64,000 nt of DNA from Sorex araneus (lineage: Eukaryota; Chordata; Mammalia; Eulipotyphla; Soricidae): contig NC_073305.1 in NCBI RefSeq assembly GCF_027595985.1, forward strand, positions 164,747,184 to 164,811,183, read 5' to 3'. Under the pieces are notes generated by a model, which saw only the letters and a program-made list of their open reading frames with translations, searched no databases and was not told the origin of the DNA. Positions 33,265 through 43,931 of the stretch are shown here, one piece after another. Made by a program: the position numbers and the translations under genes. Positions within the stretch are counted from its first letter, which is position 1. Each line of letters begins with the position of its first letter.

Positions 33265-33680
33265 ATTTTTGAAAGAAAATATGAAGTGCCTATTTGTGAT
33301 CCTGACTGGCTGGGTAGTACAGGGCTTGCAAACTGGATACCTACCAAGGACAAACTATTGGGAGATGGAAAAGTCCTTGACTATAAGACACAACCACACA
33401 GCGTGTGCTATACGGATGGATCTGGAGAATACCATACTGAGAGTGGATAGACACAGCATGATCTCCATCATATACAGGATACAAAGAGATCCACTGGGGG
33501 AACCAGAAATGCCCAAAGGCAAAAGACACTAAGAACTGTTCAGAAGGAGATTATCACAGAGGGGGAGAGGGTTAGGGGCGTGGGGAATAAAGACACTCTG
33601 GTGGAGAGTGTGGTGCAGGAATGTTGAATACACGAAACCCTACACTAACAGTGCTAGATATCACAGGACCTAAAACTAAA
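33265..33680 (+). mobile_element. L1 3' end, plus, truncated
   Basis: 'acggatggatctggagaata' followed by 'catgatctccatcatataca' is the segment just past ORF2 in many mammalian L1s. Then come a G-rich tract (33560-33590) and 'ctggtggagagtgtggtgca'. No coding capacity remains; the small open frames here are chance. Confidence 0.65.
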
Positions 33681-33712
33681 AAAACAGTAAAATCTAAAAA
33701 ACTTGGGAGCAG

Positions 33713-33884
33713 GGCTGGAGTGATAGCACAAAGGGTAGGGCATTTGCCTTGCACGCGGCTGACCCGGGTTCAAATCCCAGCATCCCATATGGTCCCCTGA
33801 GCACCGCCAGGGGTGATCCCTGAATGCATGAGCCAGGAATGACCCCTGTGCATTGCTAGGTGTGACCCAAAAAGAAAAAAAAAA
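33713..33884 (+). mobile_element. Family A SINE, young
   Basis: Plus copy close to consensus ('ggctggagtgatagcaca', 'acccgggttcaaatcccag', 'catcccatatggtcccctga'). Flanked by a near-perfect 14-bp duplication ('aaaacttgggagca' / 'aaaacctgggagca'). Confidence 0.9.
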
Positions 33885-34069
33885 CAAAACCTGGGAGCAT
33901 GTGTAGAGTCACTCAAAAGTCTTAAGAGTGCAGGAAAAACATATAGGATCCAATTTTAGAAGTCAAATATTATTATATCCAAACATTATTTTCCTCATTT
34001 GATCCACCAATCCCCCAACGAACCTACATATATCACTAGAGTAATGGTCTTTTAAAAAACAAAAAATAG

Positions 34070-34239
34070 GGGCTGGAGCGATAGCATGGCGGATAGGGCA
34101 TTTGCCTTGCATGCAGCCAACCCGGGTTCAATTCCCAGCATCCCATATGGTCTCCTGAGCACTGCCAGGGTAATTCCTGAGTGCAGAGCCAGGAGTAATC
34201 CCTGAGCATTGCTGGGTGTGATCCAAAAAAAAAAAAAGG
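34070..34239 (+). mobile_element. Family A SINE, young
   Basis: Plus copy near consensus, 'gggctggagcgatagcatgg' through 'gctgggtgtgatcc' with a pure A13 tail. Confidence 0.92.
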
Positions 34240-34339
34240 AACCAGGGCCCTAGGGACTGAACTTGGGGTTTCTCACATCCTAGACAGGTGCTCTCCTTCT
34301 TGAGCTCTTTCCAAGCTCCCTATATTTTCTTTTTCTTTT

Positions 34340-34735
34340 ATCTTTCTGGTTTTCTGGGTCATACCCAGCAGGAGGACTGGAGTGATAGCATAGCGGGTAG
34401 GGTGTTTGCCTTGCACGTGGCCAACCTGGGTTCGATTCCTCCATCCCTCTCGGAGAGCCTGGCAAGCTACCAAGAGTATCCTGCCCGCATGGCAGAGCCT
34501 GGCAAGTTCTACCTGTGGCATATTTGATATGCCGAAAACAGTAACAGCAAGTCTCACAATGGAGACGTTACTGGTGCCCGCTCAAGCAAATCGATGAACA
34601 ACGGGATGACAGTGCTGACAGTGCTGACCCAGCAGTGCTAAGGATCATTTTTGGTTTGGTGCACAGGAGTGCTGGGGATCAAAACTGGAACAGAACACAG
34701 GCTCCCGACCTCTAAGCCATCTTCCTGGTTGATCT
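34340..34735 (-). mobile_element. Family A SINE split by family B
   Basis: Minus SINE in two parts (34340-34371 and 34621-34735), interrupted by the plus-strand family B copy. 'acccagcag' stands at both junctions. Confidence 0.7.
34372..34620 (+). mobile_element. Family B SINE (RTE-tailed), full length
   Basis: Complete plus copy: tRNA-like head with box A ('tagcatagcgggtaggg') and box B ('gggttcgattcc'), the 'tctcggagagcctggcaagc' body, 'atatgccgaaaacagtaaca', then the RTE-derived end 'ggagacgttactggtgcccg' and a (TGACAGTGC)n tail. Inserted inside a family A copy. Confidence 0.92.
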
Positions 34736-34761
34736 AATAGTCTTTAAGAATTGGCTCTTCA

Positions 34762-34935
34762 CTGGACTGGACAGATAGCACAGTGGGTAAAGAACCTGTC
34801 TTGCATATTAATGACCCCGGTTCGAGCCCTGGCCCCCCCTATGTGGTTCTCCCCAAGCATCGTCAGGAATAACCCCTGAGCACAGAAGTAGGAGAAAGTC
34901 CTGGGCATAGCGGAATGTGGTGCCAAAGCCAAAAA
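34762..34935 (+). mobile_element. Family A SINE
   Basis: Plus copy: 'gatagcacagtgggtaaaga', 'cccggttcgagccctgg' and 'aataacccctgagcacagaa'. Confidence 0.82.
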
Positions 34936-35526
34936 ATAAGATAAACTAAAGAAATAAAAGAAAGGCTTAGACTTAGAACTGGCCTTCAGCTATGATGCTG
35001 GTCAGATTGCCCATGGTTCCGGTCTGGCAATCCTCACAGCACAGATGATGGGGGGAAAAGCTGCTTTCTTCCTCTCGCATCAGTGGGGGTGCTAAGCCAC
35101 AGGTCAATGAGAAACAAATGTAGGCACCAGGAACTCGTTTATTCATTAAAAAATATTAAAACAACTGAAGACAGGATTTACCCAGCTGACTCAAGAAGCA
35201 CCTTGAGTTAGTTATTGGCTCCATACTGACTTGTTCAGTAATAAAAAGTGATCAAAGTTCCTAACTGCAGGTTCTAGAATTCCTATGACGTACATTTAGA
35301 TAATTCATGCTGAACACCTGCATGTGTGTTATTTTTATCTGAGTCCCACATTCTTCCATTCTTTGTAATAGTCATCCTCAACCTCCCTGATTTTTGTTAG
35401 AAAACCACTTACAATGTAGCTACCTCCAAACATCAACCTCGTTATTTCACAAAGGGCTGATCTTTAGAGTCACTCCCCGAGGTTTAAGCGTATCTCCTTA
35501 AACAACAGTTAAAATGACAAATGCTC
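34936..35526. other. NHSL1 intron, unique AT-rich
   Basis: No repeat or exon recognised. 35130-35500 is SINE-free and AT-rich, with the texture of conserved non-coding sequence, not testable here. Confidence 0.4.
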
Positions 35527-35690
35527 GCTGGCACAGATAGTTCAGAGCTTAAGTTGCCTGACTTGGCCACTGCCAAGCCAGGCTCAAACCCCAACACTGA
35601 TATGGTCTCACGACCCCGGGACTGTCAGAACTGACCCAAGCACAGGGCCAGGAGTCAGCCCTGAGCACCACTGGGTATGGCAGAAACTTG
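35527..35690 (+). mobile_element. Family A SINE, diverged
   Basis: Plus copy: 'ggcacagatagttcagagct' and 'gggccaggagtcagccctga'. Confidence 0.75.
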
Positions 35691-35732
35691 GCCCAAGTAA
35701 TACAAATGGAATGTAGAAAATATAATACAAAT

Positions 35733-35905
35733 GGGTGCTGAAGAGATAGCACAGTGGGTAGGGTGCTTAGTCTTGCATACATCCAACCTGGGTTTGATCC
35801 CTGACACCCCATTTGGTCCCCCAAGCCCTGCCAGGAGTGATCCCTGAGTGCAGAGCCAGGAGTAAGCCCTAAGCACTGCTGGGTGTAGTAAAAAAAAAAA
35901 AAAAG
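35733..35905 (+). mobile_element. Family A SINE
   Basis: Plus copy: 'gatagcacagtgggtagggt', 'ctgggtttgatccctgac' and an A15 tail. Confidence 0.88.
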
Positions 35906-36535
35906 AACCAACCAAAAAACAAATTTTAAAATAATAAAAATGCTACCTGAGTGCTGTAAGAAATTAGTTTATTGCTGAGCATATGAGTACATACTAGTTT
36001 CTCAAAGCAGTCAGTCAGCTGGCTGTCACTTAAAGAAGAAAAGGAAATGCTGGAAGCACAAGGTGGGGCCCCACCACAGATGCAGGGCGGGCCCCAGAGA
36101 GAGACATCACACATCCTGGGAGGTCGTCTCGCCTTTGTTCCTCACAATCCCTGTGTTACAGGATAAGACAAGCACCTGCCCGCCAGCTGGAGCTACCCTG
36201 AGCAGAAGGGAAGAATAGTTCTTCTCCGCCCTTTATTGCTCTGACTGAAAGGCAGGCCATATAGACCAGAGAATCAGATGGCTGTGAGAGAGAAAAGGAG
36301 AGAGAGGGGAGAGAGAGGTTGAGAGAGAGACAGAGAGAGACAGAGAGACAGAGAGAGAGAGATATCTTCCTCTCCCCAGTGTGGCAGCTGAGTAGGGTGT
36401 CGGGGGAAACCCAAGCAGAAACACTCTGTGAAGCATTCAGAAACTGAACGACGGTGCCCTGGGCCAGTGGCGGCTCTATCACATTGCTAGGATAAACCCA
36501 TTGGACAAAAAGACAGCTGAATTCTGAGTCTCCCA
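35906..36535. other. NHSL1 intron, unique with (GA)n
   Basis: Unique sequence apart from the purine tract listed separately. Confidence 0.45.
36285..36362. repeat. (GA)n purine tract
   Basis: GAGA and ACAGAGA units over about 78 bp, pure purine apart from single T and C interruptions. Confidence 0.88.
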
Positions 36536-36784
36536 AGTGGGTAGGGCGTTTGCCTTACACACGGCCAACCCGGGTTCAATTCCTCCGGGTTCAATTCCTC
36601 CATCCCTCTCAGAGAGCCCGGCAAGCTACCGAGAGTATCCCGTCCACACGACAGAGCCTGGCAAGCTACCTGTGGCGTATTTGATATGCCAAAAACAGTA
36701 ACAACAAGTCTCACAATGGAGATGTTATTGGTGCCCACTCGAACAAAATCAATGAACAACGGGAAGACAGTGCTACAGTGCTAC
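36536..36784 (+). mobile_element. Family B SINE with duplicated box B
   Basis: Plus copy, head truncated. The box-B segment 'cgggttcaattcctc' is present twice in tandem (15-bp direct duplication at about 36570-36599). RTE-type end 'ggagatgttattggtgccca' and (ACAGTGCT)n tail. Confidence 0.9.
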
Positions 36785-36882
36785 TATCAAGGGTAAATGA
36801 AAGTAAAAACATTAGGTGAAAGTAACTCTCGGGAAAGATGGTCATAGTTGGCTAAAGAGAAAAGCAAAAATTTGGGGTGTGT

Positions 36883-37055
36883 GGGGCTGGAGAGATAGCA
36901 CAGTGGGTAGGGCATTTGCCTTGCACGCAACAGACCTGGGTTTGATTCCCAGCATCCCATCTGATCCCCCAAGCACCACCACGAGTAATTCCTGAGTGCA
37001 GAGCCAGGAGTAACCCCTGTGCATCACCAGGTGTGATCCAAAAAACAAAAAATAA
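36883..37055 (+). mobile_element. Family A SINE, young
   Basis: Plus copy near consensus with A-rich tail. Flanks 'aaatttggggtgtgtgg' and 'aaattgagggtgtgtgg' are a probable target duplication. Confidence 0.9.
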
Positions 37056-37075
37056 AATTGAGGGTGTGTGGTGTA

Positions 37076-37238
37076 GGTGCGTTGGCCCAGCCCTTCCAGC
37101 GTTCAAGGGGCTACCCTGGCTCTGTGTTCAGGAGTCACCCAGGGTGTTGTTTGGGGACCATATGAGGTCTGGGGAATCAAACCAGTGTCTGAGGTCCTCC
37201 AAAGGCAAGGCAAGTGCCATACCCCCTCTGCTAGCTTT
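37076..37238 (-). mobile_element. Family A SINE, diverged
   Basis: Minus copy: 'gctctgtgttcaggagtcac' and 'gggaccatatgaggtctggg'. Confidence 0.75.
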
Positions 37239-37312
37239 CTGAACTCAAGAGAAGCAAATTTTAAGAGAGGTGTCTTAAATTCACTACATTAATAAAAGTA
37301 TCAATTATTGTT

Positions 37313-37547
37313 GGGCTGGAGCGATAGCACAGTGGGTAGGGCATTTGCCTTGCATGCAGCCGAGCTGGGTTTGATTCCTCCGCCCCTCTCGGAGAGCACA
37401 GCAAGCTACTGAGAGCATCTCGCCCACACGGCAGAGCCTGGCAAGCTACCGGTGGTGTAGCTGATATGTCAAAAACAGTAACAAGTCTCACAACGAAGAT
37501 GTTACTGGTACCCACTCGAGCAATCGATGAGCAACAGGATGACAGTG
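37313..37547 (+). mobile_element. Family B SINE (RTE-tailed), full length
   Basis: Plus copy with intact head ('gggctggagcgatagcacag'), body, 'cactcgagcaatcgatgagc' end and a very short 'gacagtga' tail. Target duplication 'atcaattattgt' / 'atcgattattgt'. Confidence 0.92.
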
Positions 37548-38395
37548 ATCGATTATTGTCATTGTCTAGTTCATAGTGATCCTAGGATCCAATTGCTGTA
37601 CCTGTCTATATTCACTAAACCCTCATACCACTTGAGGGGGCAGGTTCTAGTAACTTCTAATTCCATCCAACTCCCAGAGCTCCTGCTCCCTATCCAGTAT
37701 GCCCTAAAAGCCTCAGTGGCACCCTCAAAGGGTCTCACCAAACACCAGGGAGAGGAAATAAACAGAGAGAGAGAACAAAAGGATTATCCAAAGCATGTGT
37801 AAGTTCAGACACAAAACAAGTAAGCAGAAAATGAGGAAAACAGCTCTTTCCTTTAACTGGGACAGAAAAGTTTTTTCTCTTCTTAAAATTGAAAAATACC
37901 AAATAAAAATCTCTGTCACCACTTACTTCATTGGAAGTACACTATCCAATACACATGACTATTTTCTACTGTACTGCTATTTACCAATTATCCTCCACTG
38001 CTGTCTCTCCCATGACACAATGCCACCGATGCTGTCATTATAACTAAGGAAGACCCTCTTCACAATGTGAATTTCTTGGAGGAGCTGCAATTTCATGCAA
38101 ACGTCAGAGCTATACACGGAGAATAAATTCAGTTGTGGAAATTCCCATTGGTTGTCCAGGTACACAGAGAGGATGACACGAGGGTAAACTTCTATTATCC
38201 CACTAAATGCTTACTCATGGCTCATCCTCTCTCTGACCTTCTCTAAGCCTGGAGTGGTAAGACTGAAGCCCAAGAAAGGAAAGACCCCCAGGGCTCTCGG
38301 GATGTATGAACTTCAAAAGCACCACAAATGAGGTTAGTGTCACAATTTGCTGAGCAGCGCGAGGGGCAAGAGAATGCAGTTCTGATGAGCCATAC
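37548..38395. other. NHSL1 intron, unique
   Basis: Leads up to the donor of the 38.4-kb exon. No repeats placed. Confidence 0.45.
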
Positions 38396-38527
38396 CTAGC
38401 TCCTTCTGTATGTTGTCAGGGACGCCTGTAATAGTCTTTCTCCTTTTGACTTTCTTCGGTCGTCTTACCAGAGTGTCTGTGTAAATTAGAGACCGCCGCA
38501 GGCTGGCCTGGCGATCGAAATTCTCCC
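38396..38527 (-). CDS. NHSL1: NHSL1 internal coding exon
   Basis: This 132-bp exon encodes ENFDRQASLRRSLIYTDTLV then RRPKKVKRRKTITGVPDNIQ and KEL, almost identical to human NHSL1 as I remember it and shared with NHS. The run RRPKKVKRRK is a strong basic cluster that could serve as a nuclear localisation or lipid-binding patch (inference). Acceptor 'acattag', donor G|GTATGG. It starts with two bases and ends with one, matching its neighbours. Confidence 0.95.
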
Positions 38528-41500
38528 CTAATGTAGAGTAGTAGAACAAGCAAAGCAATGTTATTTTCAAGCGAGCGACACCATGCACTTTCTTCCAGAA
38601 GCTTGTTGTCAAATGATAAGGAGGTATTAATAATGAGGTTAGCCAGTCGTATGATGATGAATGGAGGCTGAAGGGCAAAAAAGGAGAGGCAAGCACATTA
38701 TCATCATAAGGCTCTTTCCCACTGTCTCTGTGTGTGTGTCCTTCCAAAGAAAGCACCTTGATTTCATTTTCAAATGAGCTGCAGCAGCAAATGCAAATGT
38801 ATGAATAACGCAAATGCATGAGTGGTTCTGGGTGACCTAAATGTATACGCTCTCAGAGGGATCTGTATATGGTTTCCAGTCACTGAAATCACTCTTGACA
38901 TCAGCATATAGGTACTGACAACAAAGAATATGTGTAAATCATTTGGTCATCTCCAGAGGTCAACAGAATGGTTTGTTCTAAGTGACGAAATGAGTAGGTT
39001 AACCAACCACTCTAGTTGAATTAAAGAACTTTTTTTTTGTTAATCAAAGAAGCTATTTGGCTACACTGTGGAAATTATTCTGACAGGTGTGAGAATCATC
39101 ATGAAAAATAAAAGCCTTATAATGATAAAGTACTTTTTATTACACGAGACCCTGTAGCATTGCTGTTATTAAAGCAGAATCGCTTCCCCCTGTTTTATAA
39201 TTCTTTTTTTAATGTTGGGCTTGACGCAGACACTGCAGGATGGCACTCCTACAGAACCTGTTTTCCTTTCTCGAGTGTAATTTATTTGCACAATGAATAT
39301 ACCATGAGAAATCAGAAAAATAAAGGATGAGTTATTGGCTGGTATGTTTTAACTTACTTGCTCATGTAATTTTTAAAAAGCTTTATAGAGCATTGCGCTT
39401 ATTTTAAAAAGAAGAGATAAAAAATGCATATAATGTATATAAATAAAATACTCCCACCTTTGCTACTTTGTGAGAAAAGAATGAAAAATTTATTTTGCAT
39501 AGAAATCTTGACATTAGAAGTGGTATCTTATGAACAATGCTCCTTCAAAGTTCCTTGGATTAAGGTGCAAACAGAACTTTAATCAAAACAGATAAAAAAC
39601 CTGAATGATCAAAACATATGCATGTGTTCCTAAGCAACAAACTGGAATACTTGCACACTTGAAAATATTTGTGACTTCGTTGCCAATGGAGAAAACCATT
39701 ATCCTTGGCATGACCTGCAATCACTGTGTAGTAGTTTATACATACACACACACAATACACACACACACACACATGCATGTGTGTGTACCGAGATCAAGGT
39801 CTTCTATGCCATCAATGGTCTGTTTTCCCTGCTGCAGGGGGGGCAATGTCGTTGTATCTACATATTAATAAAGGACCGAACACCAACAGTCACCTTTAAT
39901 TTTCCATTCTGCTTCCTAAACAGAAAGAAAAACTACCAAAGCTCCAAGGAAATTAAGAAGCAAACCATTAAAGGCACTTATCTCCCCCTACGCATGGCAT
40001 CCAGAGACAACTATGTCTGTCCATTTCTTGAGGGCACAGACCATGATCCATGTTCCTTAGCATTCCCTGTGGCATGCAGCTAATGCCCAACACAAAGCAG
40101 TTATTCAGTAAATATCTGGTGAATTGAGAAGAGCTGAATCACTCCCTTTCATTGAAAACATGGCATTAGTCCGTCATGCTTGCTGCTTAGAAATACTTAG
40201 CTCAAAAGGGTAGGATTAGGTAAGAAGCCACTTTGTACAAATTGTTTAAATATGTATACACAATATATTTATCTTCCAGGTTGAAGAGCTATTTTCCCAC
40301 AGGGGCAGATTATGGACTACACTCATAAGGAAATTTTATTGTAAACTTCCCCCTCCCTTCAACTCTTAGAACATGCTGAGTCCCCACAGGACTATAACTA
40401 ACGGGATTACATTGATTTTCAAGTTGGCAGTTCATTGTGTTAATGTTCTACTTCTAAGCCTAGCGGGCTTCACTCTGGACATAAAATAATATATTTATCG
40501 GCATTTCTTTCTCTTGCTGAACCTTACTGGAAATCAAATGAAAGGGTCAGTGTTCATCCAGATAAATGAGTACATGACAATTCCCTACAGGAATGGCGAC
40601 CATTTTATCACAAATCATCTGGGACTTTATAAACATACCATTGAGACAGCAGGAAGCTAGACTATGTCAATTTGACAGCTAAAAGTGAAACACTTAAATT
40701 CGATGCTTTTTACCAGAAGAGTAGAAAAACTAAAGTCTTTATGAACTATGTGAACGTAAGAATCCAGAAAATAGATCAATAAATATGCAATTAGTATATT
40801 TAAGTTCTATATCTCTAACACTCTTAACTACTGAATTAAAAATTTTTTTTGATATAAGCCATACTTTTCATTTCTTTATCATCATTCACCATTCCTATAT
40901 GGAATTTTGAAGGTCTAATTTTAAACACTATGTAATTCTGATTCATTTAGTCAAATGAGAGAATTAAGCTCAAAGAAATGAGTCTACTGTTGTGATAATG
41001 TATTTCATGGCAAATAATTTTTCAATCCTGAAACTAGTTAGTCCGCTTTAAATTTTCTTATCTGATAATACACTTTATCCTAATTCCATTAAGGACTATC
41101 ATATTTCATAGTACAATCACTTTATATTATTTCTGAGTCATTTAATCATATGTAATATAATTATATTTCTGCTGCATCTAATCATCAGTAATGCAATGCA
41201 TTTTATTATGAAAAACATGTACCTATCTATTTCACTAAGGGTATATTTTGTTCCAAAACAGTTACTTAAAAATATAAAAATAACCTTTAAAAACGATGAT
41301 CTAATATTTCTGAAAATCATATTCAGAAAGATCAATGATGTATCTACAAAGGAAACTGATTAAAATACGATGACATTCCTTTAATGCTTGCGTACAATAA
41401 ATGTGGAAAAATTTATTGTGGAATTCAAAAAAAATCATGCACTTGTTTATTAATTTTTTCTGGAATTCAAATGAGTTCTAAATATAAATTTCAAATACCT

Positions 41501-41634
41501 TGTAAAAATTTAAGAAAATTCTCCAACAATTACCAAGATGTAATTAGCTCCTCAAATTCTCACCAATGCCATGGCAAAAGCTTTTGAATGGCAGTCAATA
41601 GCAACAGTCTCAGATGCAAAGGATATTATGGGTT
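38528..41634. other. NHSL1 intron, 3.1-kb SINE-free block
   Basis: AT-rich, with no shrew SINE or L1 over 3.1 kb, while the window average is about one SINE per 900 bp. It contains a short (CA)n at 39742-39782 and an L2 fragment at 40015-40140. The part 38880-39520 is rich in TAAT/ATTA cores. A candidate conserved non-coding (regulatory) region, not proven. Confidence 0.4.
40015..40140 (+). mobile_element. L2 LINE 3' end
   Basis: 'ttcttgagggcacagaccat' ... 'cccaacacaaagcagttatt' ... 'cagtaaatatctggtgaatt' follows the L2 3' consensus. Ancient fossil. Confidence 0.7.
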
Positions 41635-41812
41635 TTTTTGGTTTGGTTTTGGTTTGGGAGCCAAACCTAGTGGTACTCAGTGTTTATTCCTAGTTGGATG
41701 CTCACGAATCATTATTAGCAGGCTTGGAGGACCAGATGGGATGCTGAGATTGAACTTGGGTTGCCCGTTGTACAAGGCAAGCACGCTACCCACTGTACTA
41801 TCTCCATGGGCT
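41635..41812 (-). mobile_element. Family A SINE
   Basis: Minus copy: 'gatgggatgctgagattgaa' and 'gtacaaggcaagcacgctac'. Possible target duplication 'tatgggttttt' at both sides. Confidence 0.8.
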
Positions 41813-42075
41813 CTGCTATGGGTTTTTAATCTTAATGTTCTATGAAAACAGCCTACCAGTCACTTGATTTTCATAGGCTCTAAGAGGACACGCTTTTTAT
41901 GGTCAGATTATCAATGGTGACTACCAGTAATTTATTTCTCTTGAACACATATCCCAGTGACTGATTCTATTAACTTTCAACACATCTACTTTGCACTTTG
42001 TACACTCCATAATCCACTTACCTATCCTCTTTGTGGGTTTTGGAAGCAATATGGCAGAAATATTTTTATATTTTT

Positions 42076-42239
42076 TGTTTGTTTGTTCGTTTGTTTGGGA
42101 GACCCACACCCGACAGTGATCAGGGCTCATTCCTGGCTCTGCACTAAGGGATCACTCCTGGTGAGCTCAGGAGACTACATGAGTGCCAGGGATCCATGGC
42201 GCATGCAAGGCAAATGCCCGCTGTACTTTGCTCTGGCCC
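42076..42239 (-). mobile_element. Family A SINE
   Basis: Minus copy with a (GTTT)n leader: 'gcactaagggatcactcctg' and 'catgcaaggcaaatgcccg'. Confidence 0.82.
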
Positions 42240-42577
42240 TGAAATACTTTGGTATTTCAATGGATCTTATAAGTCTGAGAAATACATCCTTGATTTTTAT
42301 GCAACTTATCGATCACCTTATCACAGCTATTAAAAGCACCATGAAAGAACTAGTATATCACATTTAGAAATGAAAATTCTAATTTTGGCTTAATGTATAA
42401 TGTGATAAAGGGCTTCACATTTAAAGAAACAAATTTTTAATTTGAACATTAACAAGTTATTAATGAATAATTAATGTTCATTATTAATGAATGAATAATA
42501 AGTTATGGAGATCAAAAAACAATCTTACCATCTTAAGTTTAAACAATGCTTTTATAGTTTACCTGAGTTCTATTTCA
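42240..42577. other. NHSL1 intron, AT-rich unique
   Basis: Short 'ttattaatgaataattaatg' direct/inverted repeats at 42455-42500. Nothing else. Confidence 0.45.
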
Positions 42578-42742
42578 TTTATTTTTGTGTGGGGGATACA
42601 CTTGGCTGGCCTCAGGGCTTGCTCCTGGCTCTGTGCTCAGGGATTACTCCTGGCAGTGTTTAGGGGGCCATTTTCGGTGGGCCATATTTGAACTGGGCTC
42701 AGCCACAGGTCATGCAAGTACCTTATCTCTGTATTATTTCCA
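42578..42742 (-). mobile_element. Family A SINE
   Basis: Minus copy: 'gctctgtgctcagggattac' and 'tcctggcagtgtttaggggg'. Confidence 0.82.
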
Positions 42743-43024
42743 TACATATTCACTAAATTCACGAAATATTTTAATATTAAGCAAGTTTTGTTGTTTCACA
42801 CTTGAGAAAAAAATCGAAGCTAGGAAAACACATCATTTGGAAAAATCATAAAACTATTATCTCCACTTCTAGAACTGTTATTTGAAATAGCAGGAAATGT
42901 ACATATTTTATTTTTACAAGGTACCCTTTTGTGAACATGTATAATGTCATTGAGCTACATCCCCAGCCTATCCAGGAACACATTTAGAAGGTGATCCCAT
43001 ACAACATTCCCCTCCCCCCGCCAA

Positions 43025-43028
<4 letters not shown>

Positions 43029-43060
<32 letters not shown>
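43029..43060. repeat. (CA)n microsatellite
   Basis: 16 uninterrupted CA units. Confidence 0.92.
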
Positions 43061-43064
<4 letters not shown>

Positions 43065-43282
43065 TTGGGGACACCTGGCTGTGTTCAGGAACTGCTTTTA
43101 ATCCCAAAATACTACATTTTAGATGAAAAGCTGGATCACTGAGTTCTTTAATATCAACCTTTGGTGGCATGGTCTAAGAAGCAATAAATAACTTACATGT
43201 ACACATATATATACCTTAGTATTTCTTCATTACACAAAGAGCAAGAAGCCTGAACACAGATTTTATCTATGGAATGGAATGC

Positions 43283-43284
<2 letters not shown>

Positions 43285-43323
<39 letters not shown>
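43285..43323. repeat. (TA)n microsatellite
   Basis: About 19 TA units, about 100 bp before the NHSL1 exon on the plus strand. Confidence 0.92.
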
Positions 43324-43325
<2 letters not shown>

Positions 43326-43424
43326 TGGCTTACTGTGTATTATATATACACATATATATAATACACAATAGCCATAATCATTCTCCCAAGTATATTCAGC
43401 ACCTGTCTGCAGCACACAGCATAC

Positions 43425-43617
43425 CGGTTATGTTAATAGGCACCACGTCAGCCTGGACAGTCTGGGCTTGCTGCCGCATCTTCTCCTCTGGTGTAGGCAA
43501 TGGCAAGGACTTGGTCCAGTTCGTCTGAGTGTTGAGGTCTGAGAGGTCACTGGAGGTTGGCGTTTTAGATCTCCTGATGGAAATGAGTCTTTCCTCTTCT
43601 GATGAAGAAATGGAACT
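43425..43617 (-). CDS. NHSL1: NHSL1 internal coding exon
   Basis: This 193-bp exon encodes SSISSSEEERLISIRRSKTP, then SSDLSDLNTQTNWTKSLPLP, TPEEKMRQQAQTVQADVVPI and NITG. The block from NTQTNWTKSLPLPTPEEKMR on is a hallmark of the NHS family and is close to invariant. Acceptor 'tctcccgcag', donor G|GTATGC. It begins on a codon boundary, which matches the phase-0 end of the 62.1-kb exon, and leaves one base for the 38.4-kb exon (Gly). Confidence 0.95.
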
Positions 43618-43711
43618 CTGCGGGAGAAAAAGGTAAGAAGAATTCATAATGTGCAGGGAGCTGGAAAAAAAATCACTTAAAAATATATTTCTTATTAAAA
43701 AGCAACCAAAG

Positions 43712-43890
43712 GCAGAGAAAGAGAGAGAGGGAGGTTAAGGTGCTTGCCTCGCATGCAGCCAACTCCCGTTAAGATCCCTGGCACCACATCTGGTCCCTGA
43801 GCACTGCCAGGAGTGACCTCTGAAGACCTCTGAAGAGCAGAACCAAGAGTAGAACTAGAGTAGCACTTGGTGTGGCCCACCCAGGTATTC
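43712..43890 (+). mobile_element. Family A SINE, diverged
   Basis: Plus copy: 'gcttgcctcgcatgcagcca' and 'gagcactgccaggagtgacc', with an internal 'gacctctgaa' duplication. Confidence 0.75.

Positions 43891-43931
<41 letters not shown>
43890..43931. repeat. (TAA)n microsatellite
   Basis: 13 uninterrupted AAT units on the SINE tail. Confidence 0.92.

Noticed and set aside
33250-33532. Two overlapping open frames of 66 and 87 codons
   Set aside because: They lie in the L1 segment after ORF2 and have no conserved protein signal.
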